DNA from: an uncultured Alphaproteobacteria bacterium
Lineage (GTDB): Bacteria; Pseudomonadota; Alphaproteobacteria; Caulobacterales; Hyphomonadaceae
NCBI GenBank assembly: GCA_903842595.1
Contig: CAIMMO010000223.1
Location: forward strand, 1 to 64,000
DNA length: 64,000 bases
Direction: 5' to 3'
A program made the translations under genes and the position numbers. A model generated the notes under the pieces. The model saw only the letters and a program-made list of their open reading frames with translations. It did not search any database and had not been told where the DNA came from. Below, piece by piece: positions 30,135-39,272 of this stretch (position 1 is its first letter; every line of letters starts with the position of its first letter).

Positions 30135-31288
30135 TGATCCGCAAGGACACGCTGCTCTACAAGATCACGCAGCTGCACTGGTTTCTGCTGCTGACCATTA
30201 TCGCGATGGCGATGTTCGGCTCGCTCATCCTGTTCTCGGCCGGTTCCAGTGCGCACGATCTGGAAACCGGCCTACTGAAGATCGACGCGCGCTATGCGAT
30301 GGATCATATCTTCCGCTTCACCATCATGCTGGGCGTCGCGTTGTTCGTGGCCCTGCTGCCGCTGAGACTGTGGGCGTCGCTGGCCTATCCGGGCTATGCG
30401 CTTGGCGTCGTTCTGCTGTTTGGCGTCGAGGTCGCGGGCAACATCGTCAACGGATCGCAGCGCTGGCTGACGATCGGGCCGCTCACGCTGCAGCCCTCTG
30501 AGTTGATGAAGATCGCCGTGCCGCTGGCGGTGGCGCGATACTATCATCAGGTGTTTGCCTCGGGCCGCACCAGTCTCTGGATTCACATCGTTGCCCTGAT
30601 CATGGTGCTGATCCCCGTCGGCTTCGTGCTGAAACAGCCCGACCTTGGAACCGCACTGATGATTCTCGGCGCGGGTTGTTCCGTGATCTTCTTCGCCGGC
30701 ATCAGCCTGCGTATCGTCGGCGGGATTCTTGTGTTGCTCGTGGCGTTGACGCCGGTGGTCTATTTCTTCGGCCTGCATGACTACCAGCGTGAGCGCATTC
30801 ACACGATGTGGGATCCGGCGGCCGATCCGCTAGGCGCCGGCTATCAGCTCCAGCAGGGCATGATCGCGATCGGCTCGGGCGGGCTTGCCGGCAAGGGCTT
30901 CATGGAAGGCGCCCAGAAGGAACTGGAATACATCCCCGAGCAGCACACCGACTTCATCTTCACCATCGTGGCCGAGGAGTTCGGCTTCGCCGGGTCGATG
31001 GTTATGCTGGCGGCGTGGGCGATCGCGATCGTTCAGGGAATGGCGATTGCGGGCAGTTCGCGAAGTTCGTTCGGGGCTCTGGCCGCGTCAGGCTTCGTGT
31101 CCACCCTGCTGCTCTATGTGGGAATCAACATCGGCATGGTGATCGGCCTGCTTCCTGTCGTGGGCATACCCTTGCCCCTGATCTCGTATGGAGGCACGGC
31201 TATTGTCACGGTCATGGTCGGATTCGGGTTGTTGATGGCTGTACACCTCAACCGCGCGAACGATATGACCCTTCGCGGCCTGCTCTAG
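30131..31288 (+). CDS. rodA: Rod shape-determining SEDS glycosyltransferase
   Basis: GSQRWLTIGPLTLQPSELMKIAVPLAVARYYH ... TDFIFTIVAEEFGFAGSMVML ... GIPLPLISYGGTAIVTVMVGFGLLM. Confidence 0.95.
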   Translation: MMIRKDTLLYKITQLHWFLLLTIIAMAMFGSLILFSAGSSAHDLETGLLKIDARYAMDHIFRFTIMLGVALFVALLPLRLWASLAYPGYALGVVLLFGVEVAGNIVNGSQRWLTIGPLTLQPSELMKIAVPLAVARYYHQVFASGRTSLWIHIVALIMVLIPVGFVLKQPDLGTALMILGAGCSVIFFAGISLRIVGGILVLLVALTPVVYFFGLHDYQRERIHTMWDPAADPLGAGYQLQQGMIAIGSGGLAGKGFMEGAQKELEYIPEQHTDFIFTIVAEEFGFAGSMVMLAAWAIAIVQGMAIAGSSRSSFGALAASGFVSTLLLYVGINIGMVIGLLPVVGIPLPLISYGGTAIVTVMVGFGLLMAVHLNRANDMTLRGLL

Positions 31289-31348
31289 GTCCGGCGTCCT
31301 GCCGGCCCCCGATCGGGCGCGGTTTCGGGCTGAACAGGGCGGGACATC

Positions 31349-32737
31349 ATGACGATTGCCGGGCGGGTCGACCGCAAGAGCGAAACCTGGTCGTCCCGGT
31401 TCGGGTTCGTCATGGCGGCCGTCGGCTCGTCCATCGGTCTCGGCAACCTGTGGCGCTTCACTTACACCACGGGCGAGAACGGCGGCGGCGCCTTCGTCCT
31501 CGCCTACCTTCTCTGCCTCGCGCTGATTGCGTTTCCGCTACTCGCTGCCGAGTATGCAGTCGGTCGCCGTTCCGGGCATTCAGCTGTCGAGAGCGTTCAG
31601 GCTCTGGCGCGAGCGTCCGGCAAGAGCGAACTGTGGGGCGGCGTCGCATGGCTCGGCATGCTGTCGGCGTTTTTCATCCTCACATTCTACTGCGTCGTCT
31701 CGGCCTGGTTCATGGCCTACATCCCCTACGCCGTGTCCGGCGTGTTTGCTCTTGATGGCGGATCGATCGAGGCGTCCGCCGCGCGGTTCGAGGATGTGAC
31801 CGGAAGGGCGAACCTTCCGCTGCTGCTGGTCTACCTTGCCATCTTCATCGGTGCGGCCGTGGTCGTCGTGGGGCGCGGTGTGAAGCGCGGGATCGAGCGT
31901 GCGTCGACGATCCTGATGCCGGTGTTCATTCTCGTGCTGCTGATCCTGCTGGGCTTCGGCATCGCCGAGGGCGCATTTGGCGAGGCCCTTGCGTTCCTCA
32001 CGCGGGTGAGGGTGGAGGATTTCTCCTTCTCCATGCTGCTGGATGCGTTGGCGCAATCCTTCTTTGCCACCGGCGTCGGCGCGGCCGTGATGATTACCTA
32101 CGGCGCCTACCTCAAGACAGACGCCGATCTGCCGCGTTCGTCCGCAATTGTCGCGCTCGCAGACACGGCGGTCGCGCTGGTAGCGGCGTTTGTGGTGTTT
32201 TCACTGGTCTTCGCCGTTGGAAGCGAGCCGAACTCCGGTTTCAGCCTGCTGTTCGTGAACCTGCCCATCGGCCTCGCGCAGATGCCCTTCGGCGCAGTCA
32301 TCGGCGGCGCATTCTTTCTCCTGGCGCTGTTCGCAGCGCTCGCCTCGTCGATATCCCTGCTTGAGGTTGCGGTGTCGTGGCTGGATGAGCGCACAGGCGT
32401 CACGCGCTGGGGCGCATCGATGGGCGTGGGCTTTGCGGTATTCGTGATTGGCGCGGGTTACGTGTACAGCCGCGAATACATTGGCTTCGTCGACTTCGTC
32501 GCGTCGTCGCTGCTGATGCCGGTTGGCGGATTTCTCATGGCCATATTTGCGGGCTGGGTCATCGAGAAGAAGATGATGCAGGCCGAATTCGGCATGCCGT
32601 TCTTCCGCGTCTGGAGTGTGCTGGTCCGCTGGGTTATTCCAGTCGCGATCGGCGTGATCCTCGTGCTCGGCATCCGCGAGAAGCTTGATGCAGCGGGCGC
32701 TGCGATGGTCGTCGATACGATGTTGTCGGACGGCTGA
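31349..32737 (+). CDS. Sodium-dependent neurotransmitter:sodium symporter (NSS/SNF) family transporter
   Basis: WSSRFGFVMAAVGSSIGLGNLWRFTYTTGENGGGAFVLAYLLCLALIAFPLLAAEYAVGRRS. Confidence 0.93.
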   Translation: MTIAGRVDRKSETWSSRFGFVMAAVGSSIGLGNLWRFTYTTGENGGGAFVLAYLLCLALIAFPLLAAEYAVGRRSGHSAVESVQALARASGKSELWGGVAWLGMLSAFFILTFYCVVSAWFMAYIPYAVSGVFALDGGSIEASAARFEDVTGRANLPLLLVYLAIFIGAAVVVVGRGVKRGIERASTILMPVFILVLLILLGFGIAEGAFGEALAFLTRVRVEDFSFSMLLDALAQSFFATGVGAAVMITYGAYLKTDADLPRSSAIVALADTAVALVAAFVVFSLVFAVGSEPNSGFSLLFVNLPIGLAQMPFGAVIGGAFFLLALFAALASSISLLEVAVSWLDERTGVTRWGASMGVGFAVFVIGAGYVYSREYIGFVDFVASSLLMPVGGFLMAIFAGWVIEKKMMQAEFGMPFFRVWSVLVRWVIPVAIGVILVLGIREKLDAAGAAMVVDTMLSDG

Positions 32738-32743
32738 TCCGGG

Positions 32744-33463
32744 CTAATGCACCACATACGCGCCGCTGGTAATGTTGATGGCGGGTGGATTTCGTGTGGC
32801 CTCGAATGTGTCGTAGGCGGGCTGCAACATCCGCCAGAACGTCCCCCACTGTGAAGCCCCATGCAGCGCCCACGCCTCGGGCGTCATGCGAAACGGAAAG
32901 ACATGCACGTCGATCGCTTGCTGGCTGCGGGAAAGGGCGGCCTCGACGATGAGATAGATTTCCTCAATTCCCTGGTCTGTCATCGCATAGCAGCCGATCG
33001 AGACGCATGCCCCATGAACCATCAGGAAGCTGCCTGTACGTCCCTGCGCGCGGTCATAGGCGTTGGGAAAGCCGAGGTTGAAGGACAGGTGATAACTGCT
33101 TCGCGGGTTCAGCTGCACTCGCGATACGCTGTAGAAACCTTCCGGGCTCTGGCCATCTCCTTCGCGCAGTTTGGGACCAAGCGCGCCTGACCAGGTGCAG
33201 ATCGGGAAGGTCTTGAAGAGCGCAAACGCGTCGCCGCGCTTGACCCAGAGTTCGAGTTCGCTCGACTGCTTGAATACACGGATGAAGACAGGTTCGCCCA
33301 GTGGGGCTCCAAAGGACAACATCTCGGCAGTTATCCCGCCGAGCCGCCTCTGCTTGACGTCTTCGAGCCGACTTGCCGCCGGTCGATGTGGTAGGATCAT
33401 TGCCGTGAAGGCGACAGCGAGCGCCAATCCGATCAGTATACCGACGATGGTCCTGCGCTTCAC
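32744..33463 (-). CDS. L,D-transpeptidase (YafK/YkuD-type) family protein
   Basis: TFPICTWSGALGPKLREGDGQSPEGFYSV ... MVHGACVSIGCYAMTDQGIEEIY (HGxxxSxGC). Confidence 0.9.
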   Translation of the reverse strand: MKRRTIVGILIGLALAVAFTAMILPHRPAASRLEDVKQRRLGGITAEMLSFGAPLGEPVFIRVFKQSSELELWVKRGDAFALFKTFPICTWSGALGPKLREGDGQSPEGFYSVSRVQLNPRSSYHLSFNLGFPNAYDRAQGRTGSFLMVHGACVSIGCYAMTDQGIEEIYLIVEAALSRSQQAIDVHVFPFRMTPEAWALHGASQWGTFWRMLQPAYDTFEATRNPPAINITSGAYVVH

Positions 33464-33489
33464 GCGGCCGCTCCGCCCGGCATGCGATG

Positions 33490-34461
33490 CTAGCCCACTT
33501 TCTCCGCGAGCCAGTCGCTTGCCTTGACCAGTTCGCTTATGATGCCGGGCTCAAGCGAAGAGTGTCCTGCATCCGGCACGATCTTCAGTTGAGACTTCGG
33601 CCAGGCCTTGTGCAGCTTCCATGCTGAATCGAGCGGCGTCACAACATCGTAGCGGCCATGCACGATCACGCCGGGCAGGTCGCCGAACTTCGCAGCCTGC
33701 TCCAGCAGCCAGCCATCCTTCTCGAAGAATCCCTTGTTGACGAAGTAATGACACTCGATGCGCGCGAAGGCGTCGAGGAAATCCGCCTCGTCGAAACGGG
33801 GAGGACGTTGCTTCGGCCCCTGGATCGAGAGCGTCTCGCCTTCCCAGCGCGCCCAGGCGGCGGCTGCTTCGGCGCGCTGCTGCGCGTTCTTGCCGGTCAG
33901 ACGCTTGTGGAACGCCTTCAGCAGGTCGTCGCGCTCGTTCTCGGGTATGGGAGCGAGATAGCGGTCGAATGCATCTGGGAAAATGTTGCTCGCGCCTTCC
34001 TGGTAGAACCAGCGGATCTCGTGCTCCGTCAGCAGGAAAATCCCGCGCAGCAGGAGACCCAGAACCTGCTTGCGGTGCATTGCCGTGTAGGCGAGGGCGA
34101 GGGTCGATCCCCATGATCCGCCGAACACCAGCCACTTCTTGACGCCGAGGTGCGCCCGCAGCGTCTCGATGTCGCGGACAAGATCCCACGTGGTGTTGTC
34201 GCGCAGTTCCGAATGCGGGCTGGAGCGGCCGCAGCCGCGCTGATCGAACAGGATGATGCGATAGCGCCGAGGGTCGAAGAACCGGCGCATTTCCGGGCTG
34301 GAGCCGCCACCTGGTCCGCCATGCAGGGCGACAACGGGAATTCCGTCCGGGTGCCCGCTCTCCTCCCAGTAGAGTTCGTGCATACCGTTGACTGCCAGCC
34401 GCCCGGTGCGCCGGGGTTCGACAGACGGATAGAGACTGCGGCGTGGGCGATCATCGTTCAT
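33490..34461 (-). CDS. pip: Proline iminopeptidase
   Basis: LYPSVEPRRTGRLAVNGMHELYWEESGHPDGIPVVALHGGPGGGSSPEMRRFFDP ... FGGSWGSTLALAY; start adjusted to MNDDRPRR at 34461. Confidence 0.95.
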   Translation of the reverse strand: MNDDRPRRSLYPSVEPRRTGRLAVNGMHELYWEESGHPDGIPVVALHGGPGGGSSPEMRRFFDPRRYRIILFDQRGCGRSSPHSELRDNTTWDLVRDIETLRAHLGVKKWLVFGGSWGSTLALAYTAMHRKQVLGLLLRGIFLLTEHEIRWFYQEGASNIFPDAFDRYLAPIPENERDDLLKAFHKRLTGKNAQQRAEAAAAWARWEGETLSIQGPKQRPPRFDEADFLDAFARIECHYFVNKGFFEKDGWLLEQAAKFGDLPGVIVHGRYDVVTPLDSAWKLHKAWPKSQLKIVPDAGHSSLEPGIISELVKASDWLAEKVG

Positions 34462-34534
34462 CGTTGTTTCATCTACCGGCAGCCATCCTTGCGTCAACCA
34501 ATACATCTTCTATTGCTGTCGCGTTTGTTTTCTG

Positions 34535-35191
34535 GTGCGACCCATCTATAAGGGTCAGAGAATTCACGAACTTTTGGGGTCAGGCTCGGTGCAGCCACTT
34601 CGTACGGTCGTCTTCTGCGTGGCGCTTTCGGTCACGCTCGCTGGTTGCGCGACGGTCTCGGTTTACGAACCTGTCACTGCTGAGGTGTCGCTCACCGAAG
34701 AGCAGTCGCAGTTGCACAAGGCGTGCGAGGCCTACAGCAAGGATGCACGTACCAGGAAGCTGGCGACCGGAGAGGCCAGCCTCTCATCCCTGGCAGGCAT
34801 GCTCAGCGGCAACCGGTCGGACGAGGGCGCCTATTGGCGGACGATCGGCGCAGACAAGTCCTCGCCAGCCGCCGTCGTCGCCCGGGTCCGGGATGACATG
34901 AACAATGCTGCGCGGGGCCTGTCCCGGCTGGACGGCATGGCGCGCGGTCTCATCGTGTCGGGCGACCTGGTTCGCGACGATGTCTCGGCGTTCGAAGGCG
35001 CCCTTATCCACGCGCGACAGGCGCGGGACTCATTCTCCGACGCGCTGGCGCAGGCGAACAAGCGGGTCGAGGCCGAGTACCAGATTGGGCTCGAACTGGC
35101 CCCGCTCGACGAAGCGCTTATGAAGGCCCGCGAAACCGCTGACGACCTTGCCGCCGCACGTGTGCAATCAGGCGAACCCGCTGGAAGCTGA
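34535..35191 (+). CDS. Hypothetical lipoprotein
   Basis: Signal VVFCVALSVTLAGCATVS (LAGC lipobox), helical body; true start may be internal. Confidence 0.7.
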   Translation: MRPIYKGQRIHELLGSGSVQPLRTVVFCVALSVTLAGCATVSVYEPVTAEVSLTEEQSQLHKACEAYSKDARTRKLATGEASLSSLAGMLSGNRSDEGAYWRTIGADKSSPAAVVARVRDDMNNAARGLSRLDGMARGLIVSGDLVRDDVSAFEGALIHARQARDSFSDALAQANKRVEAEYQIGLELAPLDEALMKARETADDLAAARVQSGEPAGS

Positions 35192-35197
35192 TCTCAG

Positions 35198-35584
35198 CTA
35201 GTCCTGTTTCTGTGCGAATGCAGCCGAAAGGCCCAGCAGGAGCCAGCCGGCGATGAACGCCACCCCTCCAATCGGCACCAGGAAGCTCACGGCGTCCAGC
35301 GGTGTTGGCGTCATGGCGATCCCGCCAAGCATGATCTTCGCGATCTGCACCCCGGAGAACATCGGTACGCTCAGCACAAAGGCCCAGCCGGCTGCATATT
35401 GCAGCAGGTTCCTGAACGGCAGGATTGCCGCGATCACCGCAGCGAGCGTGTGGGCAAACCCGTAGAGAAAGGCGCTGTGCCACCGGACCGTCGCTTCCGA
35501 CGGTACCAGCGCGTGTCCACCCGCAGCGCCCGCCGCAACGAGCAGCAGGCCAAGTAGCGCGGCTGCAACGATCAGTGCACGCAT
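35198..35584 (-). CDS. DUF423 (YgdD-like) small membrane protein
   Basis: GLLLVAAGAAGGHAL ... RWHSAFLYGFAHTLAAVIAA ... LSVPMFSGVQIAKIMLG ... ITPTPLDAVSFLVPIGGVAFIAGWLLL. Confidence 0.85.
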   Translation of the reverse strand: MRALIVAAALLGLLLVAAGAAGGHALVPSEATVRWHSAFLYGFAHTLAAVIAAILPFRNLLQYAAGWAFVLSVPMFSGVQIAKIMLGGIAMTPTPLDAVSFLVPIGGVAFIAGWLLLGLSAAFAQKQD

Positions 35585-35757
35585 CAAGTCTCCGTTGGAA
35601 CGACCGCCTTTCGAGCTGGTAAACAACACCACACGCCGGAATTTTAAGCGAGGGCCAAGGCGAGAGCTGCCTTTACATGGCCGCAACCCCCGCGCGAACC
35701 GCGTCGCGCGTGTCCCAGTTTGGTGTTTCCTACATGTTTGTATCGTAAGTCTGCAGT

Positions 35758-36888
35758 ATGGCGATCAATTCGACACGATTTCAGGTGGAAGTCGCGCCGG
35801 ACGGAAGGCAGGTCCTTCTCGTCGCGGGCGACTGGACCGTGTGGACGGTCGCCTCGGTGGAAGAGGGACTGCGGAACACCAGGATTTCCCCAGAAGCTGT
35901 CCTGGACGTCAGCGGGCTGCAGCGTATCGACACGTCGGGAGCCTACCTGATCGACCGGGCCTTCGGCGCGCTCGATGGCGTGGACGACCCCATCGAAATG
36001 CGCGGCGACCATCCGACGATCGAGCGCCTGATGGGCAAGGTGCGCAAGGCGAGCCCGGCGGCGCCGCCGGACCCGATCCGCCAGCCGGGACTGATCGCGC
36101 TGCTGGACCGTGCCGGTCGCGGGGCGGTCAACGCCTGGGAGGAGTTTCTGGGACTGCTCTCCTTCATCGGCGAGACAATGGCGACGCTGGGCCGGCTGGC
36201 CGTGAACCCACGCCGTATCCGCATTCGCTCCGTCGTGGCGATCATGGAAGAGGTCGGACTCGACGCCTTGCCGATCGTCTGTTTTCTGTCCTTCTTCATC
36301 GGGCTCGTGATTGCCTTCATCGGGGCGAACCTGCTCGCGATGTTCAACGCGTCGGTCTTCACCGTCGAACTGGTCGGCATCGGCATGATGCGCGAGTTCG
36401 GCGCCGTGCTGACCGCCATCCTGCTCGCTGGCCGCACCGACAGCGCATTCACAGCACAGATTGGCGCAATGAAGATGCGTCAGGAAATCGACGCCATGCG
36501 GACGATCGGCCTGGATCCGATGGAGGCGCTGGTGGCGCCGCGCCTGATCGCGCTGCTGATCATGACGCCTTTGCTGACCTTCGCTGCGACGATCGCCGGG
36601 ATAGGTGGCGGCATGATGGCGGCGTGGGGAGCGATGGATATCTCGCCCGCGATGTTCATCACGCGCTTCCAGGAAGTGATCGTGCCGATGAACTTCTGGG
36701 TTGGCATGATCAAGGCGCCTGTGTTCGCACTTGTGATTGCAATGGTTGGATGCCGGCAGGGGATGCTGGTCGAAGAAGACGTCGTCTCGCTTGGCCGCCG
36801 CACGACGTCCGCCGTGGTGCAGGCAATTTTCCTGGTCATCGCGATCGATGCGATGTTTGCCATCCTCTATTACCAGCTGAACATATGA
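35758..36888 (+). CDS. mlaE: MlaE-family lipid ABC transporter permease with N-terminal STAS-like domain
   Basis: N-terminal STAS-like segment (VSGLQRIDTSGAYLIDRAF), then MlaE permease (FTVELVGIGMMREFGAVLTAILLAGRTDSAFTAQIGAMKMRQEIDAMRTIGLDPMEALVAPRLIALL). Confidence 0.93.
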   Translation: MAINSTRFQVEVAPDGRQVLLVAGDWTVWTVASVEEGLRNTRISPEAVLDVSGLQRIDTSGAYLIDRAFGALDGVDDPIEMRGDHPTIERLMGKVRKASPAAPPDPIRQPGLIALLDRAGRGAVNAWEEFLGLLSFIGETMATLGRLAVNPRRIRIRSVVAIMEEVGLDALPIVCFLSFFIGLVIAFIGANLLAMFNASVFTVELVGIGMMREFGAVLTAILLAGRTDSAFTAQIGAMKMRQEIDAMRTIGLDPMEALVAPRLIALLIMTPLLTFAATIAGIGGGMMAAWGAMDISPAMFITRFQEVIVPMNFWVGMIKAPVFALVIAMVGCRQGMLVEEDVVSLGRRTTSAVVQAIFLVIAIDAMFAILYYQLNI

Positions 36889-37691
36889 CCGGACAGGCAG
36901 ACATCGCGCGCACGGGGAGCGCACCGGCAGGCGAGGGTGATGTCGCCGTGCGCGTGCGCGGCCTGGTCAATCGCTTCGGCTCCAAGACGGTGCATGAGGG
37001 CCTCGATCTCGATCTGCGCAAGGGCGAGATTCTTGGTGTCATTGGCGGATCGGGCACTGGCAAGTCGGTGCTGCTGCGTTCCATCGTTGGCCTGCACACG
37101 CCCAACGCCGGCGAGATCGAGGTGTTCGGCCAGACGCTGAACACCCTTTCGCGGGCCGAGCGAGTGAAGGTCGAGCGCCGCTGGGGCGTGATGTTCCAGG
37201 ATGGCGCGCTGTTCTCGACAATGACTGTCCGCGAGAACGTGATGGCGCCCATGGTGGAGCACACCAGGATACCGGAAGCGCTGATGCGCGAACTCGCCGA
37301 TCTCAAGATTCGCCTGGCGGGGCTTGAGCTGGAGGCGGCGCCCAAGCGTCCTGCCGATCTTTCCGGCGGCATGCGCAAGCGCGCGGCGCTTGCACGCGCC
37401 CTCTCGCTCGACCCCGAGCTCTTGTTCCTCGACGAACCCACAGCCGGACTGGACCCGATCGGCGCGGCCAAGTTCGATGAACTGGTTCGCTCGCTTAGCC
37501 AGTCGCTTGGCTTAACTATATTCCTTGTGACACACGACCTCGACACGCTGGCCGCCACTTGCGACCGCGTCGCGGTTCTGAGTGACGGCAAGGTGCTTGC
37601 AATTGGTCCACTTGATGAGGTTCGCAAGAATCCGAACCCGTGGATCCAGGAATACTTTTCAGGCCCGCGTGGCCGGGCTGCGGTGAGATAG
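36885..37691 (+). CDS. mlaF: Mla-type lipid ABC transporter ATP-binding protein
   Basis: ATGA overlap with mlaE; IGGSGTGKSVLLRSIVGLH, LSGGMRKRAALARALSLDPELLFLDEPTAGLDPIGAAKFDELV; only the C-terminal part of track ORF 35595-37691. Confidence 0.93.
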   Translation: MTGQADIARTGSAPAGEGDVAVRVRGLVNRFGSKTVHEGLDLDLRKGEILGVIGGSGTGKSVLLRSIVGLHTPNAGEIEVFGQTLNTLSRAERVKVERRWGVMFQDGALFSTMTVRENVMAPMVEHTRIPEALMRELADLKIRLAGLELEAAPKRPADLSGGMRKRAALARALSLDPELLFLDEPTAGLDPIGAAKFDELVRSLSQSLGLTIFLVTHDLDTLAATCDRVAVLSDGKVLAIGPLDEVRKNPNPWIQEYFSGPRGRAAVR

Positions 37692-37694
37692 GCC

Positions 37695-38648
37695 ATGGAA
37701 ACGAAGGCCAACTACGTGCTGATCGGTGCGTTCGTGCTGCTTGCAGCCGGCGCAATGGCGCTGTTCACCCTGTGGATCGCGGGTAACCCGTTCAGCCGCA
37801 GCTACAAGGACTACGACGTCATTTTCAGCGGCCCCGTGAACGGACTTTCGGAGGGCGGCGAGGTCCGCTTCAACGGCATCAAGGTGGGCGAGGTGACGAC
37901 GCTGCGGCTTGATCGCCTGGACCCAAACCGAGTGATTGCGCACATCCGCGTCGAGGAGCAGACGCCGGTCCGCACCGACAGCGTTGCGCAGCTCAATTTT
38001 CAGGGCATTACGGGCGTCACCTTCATCCAGATTCTCGCCGGCGATCCGGCGACGCCGCTGCTTGCCTCCGTGAAGGGAGAAACGCCGCAGATCCCCACGA
38101 GCCGGACGCTTGTGGACGAGCTGTTCTCGGGCGGGCAGGATCTGCTCAGCGTCTCGGGCGATACGATCAAGAAGGTCAACGAGGCGCTGTCGGAAGAAAA
38201 CCTGCTGCACCTGACCTCGACGCTCGCCAACATCGACACGGCGCTGGCCAAGATCGCGCGCGACGATGGCATCATCGATGAAGCCGCCAAGGCGATGAAG
38301 AACATCAACACGGCGGCACTGGCGCTCGAATCCGCCGCCAAGGCGTTCGACGTGGCGGCGGTCTCCGTGACCAATGACGTGTCGGGCCTTTCCGCCGAAG
38401 CCTCGACGGTGCTTCGCAAACTCGATCCGGTGCTTGATGATGCGCGCACCGCCATGGCCAGTGTCAACGAGACGGTCGGCGCGATCAACACGCAGATCAC
38501 GCCCGCTGCAGCCCGCGCCTTCAGACAGGTCGGCAATACGGCGACAGACTTCCAGGCCGTGATGGGCCGCTTCCAGCAGTTGCTCGCACAGATCGAGCAG
38601 GATCCCAGCCGTTTCGTCTACCAACAGCCCTCGCCGGTGGAGCGCTAG
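37695..38648 (+). CDS. mlaD: MCE/MlaD-family lipid transport protein
   Basis: METKANYVLIGAFVLLAAGAMALFTLWIAG ... VIFSGPVNGLSEGGEVRFNGIKVGEVTTLRLD. Confidence 0.93.
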   Translation: METKANYVLIGAFVLLAAGAMALFTLWIAGNPFSRSYKDYDVIFSGPVNGLSEGGEVRFNGIKVGEVTTLRLDRLDPNRVIAHIRVEEQTPVRTDSVAQLNFQGITGVTFIQILAGDPATPLLASVKGETPQIPTSRTLVDELFSGGQDLLSVSGDTIKKVNEALSEENLLHLTSTLANIDTALAKIARDDGIIDEAAKAMKNINTAALALESAAKAFDVAAVSVTNDVSGLSAEASTVLRKLDPVLDDARTAMASVNETVGAINTQITPAAARAFRQVGNTATDFQAVMGRFQQLLAQIEQDPSRFVYQQPSPVER

Positions 38649-39257
38649 ATGATCAAGCCCGTCCTGTTCGCAGTCGCTCTGGCGTCAACCTCTGCTCTCG
38701 CAGGTTGCCTGTCGGTGCTGCCTGAGCCCTTCATTCCCTCTGCCCTCATTGCGCTTCCGGCGGAGCGCGCGACGGCGCCGTCATCGCCGTTGCTGGCCGA
38801 CGTCGCGGTTTATCCGCCGGAGGCCTCACGCGCCTTCGCCGGCGCCGACATCGCGGTGCGGCAGGACCAGGAGATGGTCTTTCTCGATGATGTTCGCTGG
38901 TCCGACAATGCGCCATCGCTGCTGCAGGGCGCATTGGTCAATGCGCTCACCAAGGCGGCCGGGCCGGGCCGCGCAGCTCCAGCAGCGCTCGGCGCCGATG
39001 TCGACTATGATGTGCGCTGGCGAATCGTTGATCTTTCGGCCGGCCGCGAGACGGCGCCAGTGCGGGTTGAAGTTCAGGTGAGCCTTGTCGATTCATCCAA
39101 TCGCCGAATGGTGGCGCAGGAGTCCTTCAGGGCTGAAGGCTCGCCCTCTGATCGCGCCCCGCGCGCGCGCGCTGCGGCGCTGGCCCTCGCTGCGCAGCAG
39201 GTAGCGGATGAGGTCGCAGCCTTCGTCGCCAGCAATGTGCAGGCCCGGCCGCAATAG
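38649..39257 (+). CDS. ABC-type transport auxiliary lipoprotein (PqiC/DUF330-like)
   Basis: Lipobox LAGC; IAVRQDQEMVFLDDVRWSDNAPSLLQGALVNAL; immediately follows mlaD. Confidence 0.85.
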   Translation: MIKPVLFAVALASTSALAGCLSVLPEPFIPSALIALPAERATAPSSPLLADVAVYPPEASRAFAGADIAVRQDQEMVFLDDVRWSDNAPSLLQGALVNALTKAAGPGRAAPAALGADVDYDVRWRIVDLSAGRETAPVRVEVQVSLVDSSNRRMVAQESFRAEGSPSDRAPRARAAALALAAQQVADEVAAFVASNVQARPQ

Positions 39258-39272
39258 ATCGCGATTCCTGCT

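Noticed and set aside
35595-36884. N-terminal extension of the mlaF track ORF
   Set aside because: Out-of-frame reading of mlaE; true mlaF start is the ATGA at 36885.
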